In this document: positions 8,087 through 16,333 of the stretch, in pieces
Layout of the letters: each line of letters opens with the position of its first letter
Numbering within the stretch: position 1 is the stretch's first letter
Assembly (NCBI GenBank): GCA_913042895.1
Contig: CAJWMQ010000007.1
Span: forward strand, 1-39,870
From: an uncultured Verrucomicrobiales bacterium
GTDB lineage: Bacteria; Verrucomicrobiota; Verrucomicrobiia; Limisphaerales; UBA1100
Direction: 5' to 3'
Length of the DNA: 39,870 bases
The notes under the pieces: model-generated
What the model was told of the DNA's origin: nothing
Seen by the model: only the letters and a program-made list of their open reading frames with translations
The model's database searches: none
Made by a program: the position numbers and the translations under genes

Positions 8087-8782
8087 CTATTTCAAGGCTG
8101 AATTAATGGCCACCACCCCGCGTTGCGCCCAGCCACCCATATCCTGAAACGTCCGGCCCACTCCACTGGCAATCTCCTGTCCAACTTCCATCAGACCCGG
8201 CTCGCCCATCACCAACGACCAGCCTGCCATCAGAATTAACAAATTCCCCAGCAATATGATAACCCCTGAGAAACAGCGGCCCTGCGAAGTAATATCTGGT
8301 TGGCGTGTGCGCAATATTTCCACGGTTAACAACACATGAAACGCATACGCCAAACCCAACGCCCAATGAAAAACTCCCCAAGCCCACGGGGTGTTCCACC
8401 CCCAAAACATCCGCCCCAAGGCGAATAACGCAAACACTAAGACGGCATACAGCGGCACAAAATACGGGGCTAATGTGACAAAAAAATTATCCTTGGTAAC
8501 ATACACATGCCCGCCCTCGCCGGTGACCTTCATGCCCTTCACTCGCCCGCCACAAGCCATGGTTGCCAGTGCATGGGTGAATTCGTGACCCAACACATAC
8601 ACCCACATGGGCCGGGGCAACCATCGATACAAGCCCCCCATGCAGGCGATGCCCGCGACCAATGGCACCATCACCACCCCTTGAAATTCAAACCCCTGCC
8701 ACAAGCCACCCATAGCCCGCAGCACGCCGATGCATACAGGCAAAAGCAAAATGGCAATGAATAGTTTAGCCCTCCGAGGCAC
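8087..8782 (-). CDS. Membrane metalloprotease-like protein (M50B-type HExxH)
   Basis: A 231-residue membrane protein with at least four hydrophobic segments (about 7-23, 35-53, 98-120 and 128-150, with another near 168-188). A zinc-protease motif HEFTH lies at 66-70 within YVLGHEFTHALATMACGG, followed by GGHV and a conserved-looking LAPYFVPLY. This order, HExxH in a membrane segment then a G-G-[HY]-V loop, resembles the Peptidase_M50B family rather than full site-2 proteases; the usual NPDG/LDG third ligand motif is not obvious. The start is GTG at 8780-8782. It leads the ptsN-argS unit and is divergent from pyrE. Substrate unknown. Confidence 0.62.
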   Translation of the reverse strand: MPRRAKLFIAILLLPVCIGVLRAMGGLWQGFEFQGVVMVPLVAGIACMGGLYRWLPRPMWVYVLGHEFTHALATMACGGRVKGMKVTGEGGHVYVTKDNFFVTLAPYFVPLYAVLVFALFALGRMFWGWNTPWAWGVFHWALGLAYAFHVLLTVEILRTRQPDITSQGRCFSGVIILLGNLLILMAGWSLVMGEPGLMEVGQEIASGVGRTFQDMGGWAQRGVVAINSALK

Positions 8783-8788
8783 GGTTAA

Positions 8789-8855
8789 TATAAGCGTAAA
8801 TCGCGGTGAAAATCGAGCCGAATCCGTGAATGACTTGCGATTGCCTTGGGCTCGA
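8789..8855 (+). promoter_or_regulatory. Possible pyrE promoter -10 element and leader inverted repeat
   Basis: TATAAG at 8789-8794 matches five of six -10 bases, but its -35 partner is poor. Downstream, TCGAGCC (8813-8819) pairs exactly with GGCTCGA (8849-8855), with a 29-nt loop. The repeat would lie in the pyrE leader RNA. There is no U-run after it, so it is not a standard terminator. Weak evidence overall. Confidence 0.22.
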
Positions 8856-8875
8856 CCGGCCCTTAGCGTTCACTG

Positions 8876-9439
8876 ATGACTCGTGAGCAAGTGCTGGAAG
8901 TGTTCCGGCAAAACCACGCCCTACTCGAGGGCCATTTTATTTTGCGCAGCGGCCTGCGAAGCCGCGAATTTTTCCAATGCGCACAGGCACTCCAAAAAAT
9001 GCCTGTGGTAGAACAGCTCGGCGCTGCGCTTGCCGCCAAGGTACGCGACCTCGGCATCACCACCGTGGTAGCCCCGGCCATGGGCGGCCTAGTCATCGGC
9101 CAAGAAGTTGCACGTCAGTTGGGTGTGCGGTTTATTTTTGTGGAAAAGGAAAACGACGCCTTGGTTTTGCGACGTGGATTCCAGATCGCCCCTCAGGAAA
9201 AAATCCTGATCGTGGAAGACGTCGTCACGCGCGGCGGCCGCGCGGATGAAACCATCAAAATCGTCCGTGAACACGGAGGTGAGTTGCAGGCATTAGCTGT
9301 TTTGGTGGATCGCTCTGCCGGCAAATATAACCCTGGCACCCCCTTTATCAGCCTGCTGAAAATGCAGGTGGAAACCTTTGCGCCGGACGATCTACCTGAA
9401 GATTTGAGAGCCTTGGAGCCTGTTAAACCCGGTAGCTAG
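8876..9439 (+). CDS. pyrE: Orotate phosphoribosyltransferase
   Basis: Transfers orotate to PRPP to form OMP in pyrimidine synthesis. The protein is 187 residues, slightly short but normal for the family. The PRPP-binding signature ILIVEDVVTRGGRADE spans about 110-125. FILRSGLRSREFF (21-33) is the N-terminal hood segment, and VVAPAMGGLVIGQEVARQLG the central strand-helix. It starts with ATG just after the divergent region. msrA follows after only 2 bp, so it heads a plus-strand unit. No other pyr gene is seen. Confidence 0.93.
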   Translation: MTREQVLEVFRQNHALLEGHFILRSGLRSREFFQCAQALQKMPVVEQLGAALAAKVRDLGITTVVAPAMGGLVIGQEVARQLGVRFIFVEKENDALVLRRGFQIAPQEKILIVEDVVTRGGRADETIKIVREHGGELQALAVLVDRSAGKYNPGTPFISLLKMQVETFAPDDLPEDLRALEPVKPGS

Positions 9440-9441
9440 CG

Positions 9442-9963
9442 ATGACCGAAAAATCACTCACCTTAGGCGGCGGATGTTTCTGGTGTCTGGAAGCTTTGTT
9501 CCAGCGACTGGAAGGAGTGTTACAAGTAACGCCCGGATACGCTGGAGGAGACACGGAAAACCCCACTTACCGTAAGGTATGCTCGGGCAACACCGGCCAT
9601 GCGGAGGTAATCCAAATCACCTATGATCCCGATACGATTTCCCTGAACGACCTTCTCGAGTTCTTTTTCCATGCCCACGATCCCACGACCCTAAACCGCC
9701 AAGGCAATGACGTGGGCACTCAATATCGCTCCACGATCATGCCAGTATCCCCGGAACAAACCACGCTGGTCCAAGCCGAATTGGATCAGGCCGCAGGCAA
9801 ATTCGAGGAACCGATCGTGACCACTATCGAGCCGCTGGAAACTTTTTACCCCGCGGAAGCCTATCATCACGATTATTACAACCAGCACCAATCCGCTCCC
9901 TACTGCGCCTTCGTCATTTCGCCGAAGCTCGAAAAACTACGCGACCGGCTAAAGGACAAATAA
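9442..9963 (+). CDS. msrA: Peptide methionine sulfoxide reductase MsrA
   Basis: Reduces the S-epimer of methionine sulfoxide in proteins. The 173-residue chain opens with GGGCFWCLEALF (9-20); Cys12 of G-C-F-W is the catalytic residue and Cys15 is an extra nearby Cys. GYAGG, the HAEVIQITYDP segment, FFHAHDPTTLNRQGNDVGTQYRS and the late FYPAEAYHHDYY are standard MsrA elements. No N-terminal signal peptide is present, so it should be cytosolic. It is 2 bp from pyrE and 49 bp from the first of the three secreted paralogues. Confidence 0.96.
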   Translation: MTEKSLTLGGGCFWCLEALFQRLEGVLQVTPGYAGGDTENPTYRKVCSGNTGHAEVIQITYDPDTISLNDLLEFFFHAHDPTTLNRQGNDVGTQYRSTIMPVSPEQTTLVQAELDQAAGKFEEPIVTTIEPLETFYPAEAYHHDYYNQHQSAPYCAFVISPKLEKLRDRLKDK

Positions 9964-10012
9964 TAAGGGTTTCTTGACGAAAACCGTCCAATCCTTTTGG
10001 ATCAACTGCGTC

Positions 10013-11647
10013 ATGAAACCCTTCAGACACTTGCGCGTCCTCGCTTTGCTGGTTTCCAGCAGCTTCCCCGCGTGGGGCTGGGTTGATTTTTTGCCCGTCA
10101 ATGGCCCAGTGCCAGCCCCGGCGCCGGTTTTGGGGAAACAGTTGTTTGTCCCTAACAATATCACCACAATTCCGGCTCTGAAATTAAACCGCCGGTCCAA
10201 GGCAGAGCATTTTGCCCTGAAAGATGGGTCAATCTATTTCGGCGAACTAGCTGGTTTTGACGCCCAAAAGGGATTTCTTTGGAAACATCCGTACATTACG
10301 CCGGATCTTAGAGTATCTCCCGAGCATGCCCAATACATCCAGCTGGGCCAACGCGAAACACCCGCAAATTCTCGGAATCATAATTGCCAAATCACCCTTG
10401 CCAATGGGGATGCCCTTTCCGGAGAACTCAAGTCTTTATCCGACGGCAAACTCACCCTGAGCACCTGGTACGGCGGTGAATTGCAGCTCAAGCAAACGGC
10501 CCTCAAAACACTCGTACCTGGGTTCAAGGCCCTAAAGGATTTGTATCAAGGCCCCAAAAGCGTCCGGGACTGGACGTTTTACGATTCTTCCAGCGGCCAA
10601 TACCTCAAAGCGCTTTCCGCCGATGCAACCGCCGAGGAAGTCGAAAAGAAAAGTAAAAAGCTAAATCTCAGCAATGGCGCTTGGAAGCTTAAGGATCAAA
10701 CCTTCGAGGCCCGGCGCAGCCAAGCCCGCGTGGGAAGAAATTTCGAAAATCTCCCGAACAGTCTCCGGTATGATTTTAATGTTCACTGGACGGGCTACCT
10801 CAATCTCTACGTAAATTTTCTCACCGACAATTTAAACTCATACAGTAGCGGCAACGCCTACTGCCTGCGCATCAACACATCCTACGCCTACCTCTACCGC
10901 TACAAACTAAAAAACGGGGCCGGAAATGGACGCAACGTGGGCTCCAATGTTCGCATCAACCTCAATACACTCGGCAATCACGCCCGATTCTCGATCCGCG
11001 TTGATCGCAAAAAAAACTCCATCGCGCTTTTCGTTAACGAGAAATTCATCAAGCACTGGGACGATGCTCAAAATGACCCACTCCCCAACGATTCCAAGGG
11101 GCTGATGTTTACCACCATGAGCTCTAACCCTGTTACCCTGAGCCAGATTGGACTCTCGGAATGGAACGGAAAAATCCCCGGCGGTAACAATGTGACCGAA
11201 CAACAGGGCGACCAAGATTTCATTCTCTTCGCCAATGAAGACAGCATGAGCGGTAAGATGATCAGCATTGCTGAGGGCAAGATGACGTTTGAAACACCAT
11301 TCGCCAAACTCCCAATCCCGCTCGAAAACATCACACGCGTCAACCTCGCCAAGAGCACGACCGAACTACTACCCGCTCGGACTATCAGAGCAGTGATGCG
11401 CAACGGCCAAGGCAGCATCAGTGGCGAATTGGTCAGGTGGGAAGACGGCAGGATCTCTCTCAAGAGCCCGTACTTCGGCGAGGCATCTTTTGTGGACAGC
11501 ATTTTCCAGAGCATCGAGTTCAGTGTCAAACCCATCGAAACCTCCCGCCGCCAGCCACCTTCCCAGGGACTTAAACCCGTTCCCGTCCGCCGACAACTTC
11601 GCCAGAACATACTGCCTCAAATCGAGCTTCAGCAATTGGAACGATAA
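10013..11647 (+). CDS. Secreted beta-repeat/LamG-like protein, paralogue A of three
   Basis: 544 residues, not a named family that I recognise. A signal peptide spans about 1-22 (basic MKPFRHLR, hydrophobic VLALLVSSS, then PAWG). Two beta-repeat units follow: 68-112 (LKDGSIYFGELAGF ... LWKHP) and 126-170 (NGDALSGELKSL ... TWYGGELQLK). A beta-rich domain at about 185-385 resembles LamG or DUF1080 sandwiches (SYSSGNAYCLRI, IALFVNEKFIKHW, LSQIGLSEWNG). Two more units lie at 402-447 (NEDSMSGKMISI ... FAKLPIPLENI) and 457-505 (ISGELVRWEDG ... YFGEASF). The tail is Arg/Gln-rich. The frame extends to a TTG at 9974, but only the ATG at 10013 places the signal peptide at the N-terminus. Paralogue B follows after 6 bp. 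A binding or envelope role is inference. Confidence 0.85.
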   Translation: MKPFRHLRVLALLVSSSFPAWGWVDFLPVNGPVPAPAPVLGKQLFVPNNITTIPALKLNRRSKAEHFALKDGSIYFGELAGFDAQKGFLWKHPYITPDLRVSPEHAQYIQLGQRETPANSRNHNCQITLANGDALSGELKSLSDGKLTLSTWYGGELQLKQTALKTLVPGFKALKDLYQGPKSVRDWTFYDSSSGQYLKALSADATAEEVEKKSKKLNLSNGAWKLKDQTFEARRSQARVGRNFENLPNSLRYDFNVHWTGYLNLYVNFLTDNLNSYSSGNAYCLRINTSYAYLYRYKLKNGAGNGRNVGSNVRINLNTLGNHARFSIRVDRKKNSIALFVNEKFIKHWDDAQNDPLPNDSKGLMFTTMSSNPVTLSQIGLSEWNGKIPGGNNVTEQQGDQDFILFANEDSMSGKMISIAEGKMTFETPFAKLPIPLENITRVNLAKSTTELLPARTIRAVMRNGQGSISGELVRWEDGRISLKSPYFGEASFVDSIFQSIEFSVKPIETSRRQPPSQGLKPVPVRRQLRQNILPQIELQQLER

Positions 11648-11653
11648 TTCAAC

Positions 11654-13216
11654 ATGAAAACTACCCTGAGCATCCTTTTCATTTCCATTCTCCTGCCAAC
11701 ACTCGGATCGGCACGCGAATTGATTCGCATCGTTCCGCCGCCGGCTATTGAAAGGCCTTCAACCGAACCTAGCCTCGTTTTCAACAGTCCAAAAGTTGAT
11801 GGCGAGCACGTTCGATTACTTGATGGCAGCATTTTTAAGGGCGAGTTTAAGGGTTTTAATGAAAACGGCGAACTGCTTTGGGAACACCCTGGGGTCTCAC
11901 CCATCGCCATACAGCCCGCCGCCCTAGCAAAACTCACCCTCACGCGCAACGCGGAAACCGCCAAGAATCACAGCTCCGTGGCACACCTCATCAATGGCGA
12001 CCGCCTCACCGGCGACCTCAAGAAGCTCGACGATAAAGGTCTCATGATCAACACATGGTATGCCGGCGCCCTCACCATTAACCGTCACACTATCCAAGCT
12101 CTTACCCCAGGCATAATCGGCGGCGAAAGCCTTTACGCCGGCCCAACAGCTGAGGATCAAAAATCATGGAAATACACAAATAACGGCTCCTACAAATGGA
12201 CCTTCAAAGATGGCGGATTCCAGAGCAACGGCAGCAGCGCTAACGTAGGTCGCATGGTGAAGGATATACCCAAGAACGTCAAAATGGAATTCGAATACCA
12301 ATGGCAATCCGGCTCACCCAGTCTGTACATTAGCCTGCTGTCCGACAACTTGACCTCTTACAGCGCCGGCAACTGCTACAGCATTCGTATATCAAGCACT
12401 TCGATGTATGTGTACCGATACAGCCGTATCAATGGCGGCCTGAGCAGTTCGCGACTGACGCCCTCCAGTGTGAGTCATCGCTTGAACCGTACCCGTCTTC
12501 GTTCCCAGGTGGCGCTGTGTGTCGATACCACTAAGAAAACTTTGGCTGTCATCGTGGACGGCAAACTCGTAGGAACATTCCGGGATAACTCTGGCCGCGA
12601 CATGGATGCCCTTGGCAAAGGGTTCGCATTCCATTCCCGCTCCTCAATTCCGGCCCGCATTAGTAATGTGCGTCTCACCAAATGGGATGGCGGCCTTCCC
12701 AGTGGCGGCACCACCTCTAGCGTGGCCCTGAAGCAAGACTATGTAAAATTCAACAACGACGATTCCTTCAGTGGCAACCTCGTCGGCATTACCGACGGCA
12801 CTTTGAAATTCAAAACAGAATTCGCCGAATTACCCATACCCTTGAATACTGTCAGCCAACTACATTTCGCCAAAGAACGCCAAAAGAATCCCGCCATTAG
12901 CGCCAAAGCCATCCGAGCCACTCTGGTGGATGATATTAAGGTCAGCGGCACCATCAAGGCTTGGAAAGGTGGTGAAGTTACATTGGCTAGCCCGGTTTTC
13001 GGGGAAGCCACTTTTAAGGCAGACGCCTTTAAAATTATCGAATTCAATCTAGGCAAACCCCGTAATTCAGCTTCCATTAACACAAAACCCCAAAACAGCG
13101 TTATCGATCGCGCCCATGCAATTCGAGCTGCACAAGTAGGCGCGGCCGAAGCGGTACGCGACCTAGGGCTAAGAGTGCAAAAACCCGGCATCCGTTTAAA
13201 TATCCAACGCCGGTGA
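11654..13216 (+). CDS. Secreted beta-repeat/LamG-like protein, paralogue B of three
   Basis: 520 residues, collinear with its neighbour A. The signal peptide is about 1-20 (MKTTLSILFISILLPTLGSA, then RELIR). Repeat units lie at 52-96 (LLDGSIFKGEFKGF ... LWEHP), 110-153 (NGDRLTGDLKKL ... TWYAGALTI), 361-405 (NDDSFSGNLVGI ... FAELPIPLNTV) and 418-465 (VSGTIKAWKGGEVTL ... VFGEATF). The LamG/DUF1080-like domain covers about 170-347, with SYSAGNCYSIRI, a V-D-G-K-L strand and ISNVRLTKWDGGLPSG. The last ~50 residues are Arg-rich and probably helical. A and B are the closest pair by eye. No catalytic residues are obvious, so a structural or carbohydrate-binding role is a guess. Confidence 0.85.
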   Translation: MKTTLSILFISILLPTLGSARELIRIVPPPAIERPSTEPSLVFNSPKVDGEHVRLLDGSIFKGEFKGFNENGELLWEHPGVSPIAIQPAALAKLTLTRNAETAKNHSSVAHLINGDRLTGDLKKLDDKGLMINTWYAGALTINRHTIQALTPGIIGGESLYAGPTAEDQKSWKYTNNGSYKWTFKDGGFQSNGSSANVGRMVKDIPKNVKMEFEYQWQSGSPSLYISLLSDNLTSYSAGNCYSIRISSTSMYVYRYSRINGGLSSSRLTPSSVSHRLNRTRLRSQVALCVDTTKKTLAVIVDGKLVGTFRDNSGRDMDALGKGFAFHSRSSIPARISNVRLTKWDGGLPSGGTTSSVALKQDYVKFNNDDSFSGNLVGITDGTLKFKTEFAELPIPLNTVSQLHFAKERQKNPAISAKAIRATLVDDIKVSGTIKAWKGGEVTLASPVFGEATFKADAFKIIEFNLGKPRNSASINTKPQNSVIDRAHAIRAAQVGAAEAVRDLGLRVQKPGIRLNIQRR

Positions 13217-13220
13217 TTAC

Positions 13221-14741
13221 ATGAGATCGTTAGTCATCATCCTACTAACCGTGCTTAGCCTTCGCGCCGAGCAAGACGGCGGGTTCCTCACGGATGATGA
13301 TTTCGACAACCTTTCTCGCAGCGATCAACTCACCCTCCTGCCCCAAGCCCCATTCGCCGCCTTAGTACGTGGTGAATTTATGCGAGGCGAATTCCTGGGC
13401 CTCACCGGGAAAGGGGTTCATTGGAAACACGCTGGAATAATCGAATCCTTCCATCTTAAGACAGAGAACATTCGGTTTCTTGAGCTGAACCCTACCCTCC
13501 AACTTCCGCCAGCTAATCTTGAAGTTCAGCTCCTAAGCGACGAACGCCTTAAAGGCAGGCTAATTTCACTAGACGATTCAACTATCCAACTCGAGAACCC
13601 ATTTTGCGGCAGGGTTTCCATCAAGCTTGCACATTTGGATCAAATCATCTCCCACGCCGCAACAGGCTCTGCCTTGATTGACAGCATTGGCACCAAAGAG
13701 GATTGGACTTACCTCAAACCAACCGCCAAGGCCGAAGACGGTATCCTGCAACGCTTGATCAATCAAAACCTTGCACGCTGGGTAGTGCATGAAGGCGAAC
13801 TCCGTTGTGACGGCCTCAATGGGGTAGCCGTTGCTCGTGAGGTTCCCCAAAACCCTTCGTCCATCGAAATCCAACTCACCATCACTAGCCCCGATGACCC
13901 ACCCGAATTGAGCATTCATTTATTCGCCGACCAACTCGAGGACTGGCGTTCAGGAAATAACTTGAGCCTGCTTTTCAAAAAAGGAACCGTCGCCCCCAAG
14001 GTACAACAAAAAGAATTAAGGGGCCGCATGGGGCGCCCTGTCCCAATTAAAATTGCTGCCAATGGCCGCTACCAAATGATTGTTCGCGCAGACCGCACCG
14101 AGTCCACTATCAAGTTCGAACTGAATGGCGAACCTTTCGCTGAATGGAAATCCGATGTTCCCCTCAAAGGGAAAGGACAGGGAATCATTCTGGTTTCCCG
14201 CGATAAAAAAGAAGTGCGGATTTCCGATTTCAAGGTGTTCAAGACCAACGCTCGGCTGACCCATAATTACAGTGAAAATAAAGTGCGCCCCACAAACGGA
14301 GCCACCATCACTTTAATTAACGGGGATCATGTATCCGGCAAACTACTCGGCTTCCGGGACGGTCACTTCCATTGCCAGACAGATTTTGCTGAAATCCCCC
14401 TCAAACCTGCGCTAATCTCAAAGATCCTTTTCCCCAAGCAACCCAACCCCGATAAGATAACGGCAAAAAAACAGGTCAGTTTGTTATTCCAAAACCGAGA
14501 TCTCCTAACCGCCACATTCATCGGCCTGTCGGCCAGTGGCATCAAAATCGAGCACCCACTTTTTGGGCTCAAAGAACTGCCGGTCGAATCAATTCGGGTT
14601 ATTGATTTCCACAAACGCAGAGACGGCACCACATCCCATCCTTCGCTGCGCCCCGCTAAAAAAGGTGGCAAAGATAAGAAGCGCGGCAAACCGAATTTAG
14701 GCGCTGTAGACCCAATGCCACTGCCTTTAATCGAGCCCTGA
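13221..14741 (+). CDS. Secreted beta-repeat/LamG-like protein, paralogue C of three (divergent)
   Basis: 506 residues, same layout as A and B but more divergent. A short signal peptide spans about 1-16 (MRSLVIILLTVLSLRA). Units lie at 43-90 (LVRGEFMRGEFLGL ... HWKHA), 98-145 (SDERLKGRLISL ... NPFCGRVSI), 360-405 (NGDHVSGKLLGF ... FAEIPLKPALI) and 416-463 (LLTATFIGLSASGIKI ... LFGLKEL). The middle domain (about 160-352) keeps the S-G-N motif (DWRSGNNLSLLF) and the FELNGEPFAEW strand but has lost the tyrosine-rich segment seen in A and B. A lysine-rich patch (KKGGKDKKRGK) lies near the C-terminus, suggesting contact with an acidic partner. It starts 4 bp after B, so the three form one transcript. 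Confidence 0.83.
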   Translation: MRSLVIILLTVLSLRAEQDGGFLTDDDFDNLSRSDQLTLLPQAPFAALVRGEFMRGEFLGLTGKGVHWKHAGIIESFHLKTENIRFLELNPTLQLPPANLEVQLLSDERLKGRLISLDDSTIQLENPFCGRVSIKLAHLDQIISHAATGSALIDSIGTKEDWTYLKPTAKAEDGILQRLINQNLARWVVHEGELRCDGLNGVAVAREVPQNPSSIEIQLTITSPDDPPELSIHLFADQLEDWRSGNNLSLLFKKGTVAPKVQQKELRGRMGRPVPIKIAANGRYQMIVRADRTESTIKFELNGEPFAEWKSDVPLKGKGQGIILVSRDKKEVRISDFKVFKTNARLTHNYSENKVRPTNGATITLINGDHVSGKLLGFRDGHFHCQTDFAEIPLKPALISKILFPKQPNPDKITAKKQVSLLFQNRDLLTATFIGLSASGIKIEHPLFGLKELPVESIRVIDFHKRRDGTTSHPSLRPAKKGGKDKKRGKPNLGAVDPMPLPLIEP

Positions 14742-14790
14742 GCCCGTAACTCTTCCCCTCGCCCCTTGCCGCTGGTACATTCCCCGCGGC

Positions 14791-16284
14791 ATGGCATTTG
14801 AATCCTACAACGATTTCCTTAGCACACTGGAAAAGAATGGTGAATTGCGGCGCATCACTTTTCCCGTCGCCACCGAATTGGAGATAACCGAAATTGCCGA
14901 TCGGGAAATGAAAATTCCCGGTGGTGGACAGGCGTTACTTTTCGAGAAACCCACAGTTCAAGGAAAACCCGCCGACCTACCACTGGCAATCAACACTCTC
15001 GGATCCCATAAACGTATGGCGCTCGCCTTGGGGCGGGACAGCGTTAAAGAAGCCGCCGCTGAACTGGGGAGCCTCATGCACGCAAAGCCGCCCACCGGCT
15101 TCCGCGAAGCCATTCAATTGCTCAGCAGCGCTTTGGAATTGCGCCACGCCAAGCCAAAGCAGGTTGGCAATGGCCCGTGCAAGGATATCATCCACCGTTT
15201 TGATTCCACCGCCAGCACAGAAGAACTCGCATCAACCCCCCTACCTACACTCCTCAACCTACCCATTCAACAATGCTGGCCCGATGATGGCGGTCGCTTC
15301 ATCACTCTACCCTGCGTCGTAACGCAGGACCCCGACACCGGCGCGCGCAATATCGGTATGTACCGAATGCAGGTCTTTGACGATCAAACCACCGGTATGC
15401 ATTGGCAACTCCAAAAAGTTGCCGCCCGACATGGACGACGTTATTACGACAAAGGGGAACGGATGCCGGTCAGTGTTTTTCTGGGTGGCGACCCTGTGTA
15501 TCCGTTTTGCGCCACCGCTCCGCTACCCGACGGACTTGATGAATTGTTGCTAGCCGGCTACCTCCGCCGCAAGTCCGTGCCGCTCGTCAAATGCGAGACT
15601 AATAACCTCCAAGTGCCCGCCAATGCGGACATAGTGATTGAGGGCTTTGTCGACCCCACGGAACCGCTCCGGAGCGAAGGCCCGTTCGGCGATCATACCG
15701 GCTATTATACCCTGCCTGAAGACTATCCCGCGTTTCACATTACGGCCATCACACATCGCAGCGATGCCGTGTACCCGAGCACAATCGTAGGGCAACCACC
15801 GATGGAAGATTTTTACCTTGGCGGAGCAAGCGTCGCGCTATTCCTACCCATCTTCCAGATGAATTTCCCGGAGATCGTGGACATCGCCTTACCCGCTGAG
15901 GGTGTGTTTCATAATCTAGTGTTTGTGAGCATCAAAAAAACCTACCCCATGCAGGCCTATAAGATCATGCATGGCCTCTGGGGGATGGGGCAAATGATGT
16001 TCAGTAAATACATCGTAGTGGTGGATGACGATGTGGATGTACACAATACTAGCGAGGTGCTCTTTCGGATGGGAGCAAACACGGATCCACAACGCGATAG
16101 CATTCTCACTCGCGGGCCGGCTGATGTACTTGACCATGCTACACCGGAAATCGCCATCGGCTCCAAGATGGGACTCGATGCCACACGCAAGTTACCGGGT
16201 GAGGGATTCAAGCGGGAATGGCCTCCGATTATCAAGATGGATGAGACCATCAAACGCAAAGTGGATGAGCTGCTTGGCAGTTGA
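14791..16284 (+). CDS. ubiD: UbiD-family prenylated-FMN decarboxylase
   Basis: 497 residues, full length for UbiD, which uses prenylated FMN and a divalent metal to decarboxylate aromatic or alpha,beta-unsaturated acids. Family marks are ARNIGMYRMQ and TTGMHWQLQKVAARHG (about 186-215), then EGPFGDHTGYYTLPEDYP near 305. The likely role is 4-hydroxybenzoate-type decarboxylation in quinone synthesis. Which quinone is not shown; menaquinone is more usual in this group. No ubiX, the prenyl-FMN maker, is in the window. The start is ATG 49 bp after paralogue C. Neither the paralogues nor the sulfatase downstream has an obvious link to quinones. Confidence 0.9.
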   Translation: MAFESYNDFLSTLEKNGELRRITFPVATELEITEIADREMKIPGGGQALLFEKPTVQGKPADLPLAINTLGSHKRMALALGRDSVKEAAAELGSLMHAKPPTGFREAIQLLSSALELRHAKPKQVGNGPCKDIIHRFDSTASTEELASTPLPTLLNLPIQQCWPDDGGRFITLPCVVTQDPDTGARNIGMYRMQVFDDQTTGMHWQLQKVAARHGRRYYDKGERMPVSVFLGGDPVYPFCATAPLPDGLDELLLAGYLRRKSVPLVKCETNNLQVPANADIVIEGFVDPTEPLRSEGPFGDHTGYYTLPEDYPAFHITAITHRSDAVYPSTIVGQPPMEDFYLGGASVALFLPIFQMNFPEIVDIALPAEGVFHNLVFVSIKKTYPMQAYKIMHGLWGMGQMMFSKYIVVVDDDVDVHNTSEVLFRMGANTDPQRDSILTRGPADVLDHATPEIAIGSKMGLDATRKLPGEGFKREWPPIIKMDETIKRKVDELLGS

Positions 16285-16333
16285 CGTCCAAAATTTCCTG
16301 TTACCATTGCGTTCATGTGATACACAATCGGCC

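Noticed and set aside
16025-16333. N-terminal extension of the sulfatase frame
   Set aside because: Overlaps ubiD and would place the signal peptide internally; the ATG at 16334 is clearly better.
9964-16333. Identical 49-bp gaps before paralogue A, before ubiD and before the sulfatase
   Set aside because: The three gap sequences do not align apart from TTGACG near two of them, so equal length looks like chance.
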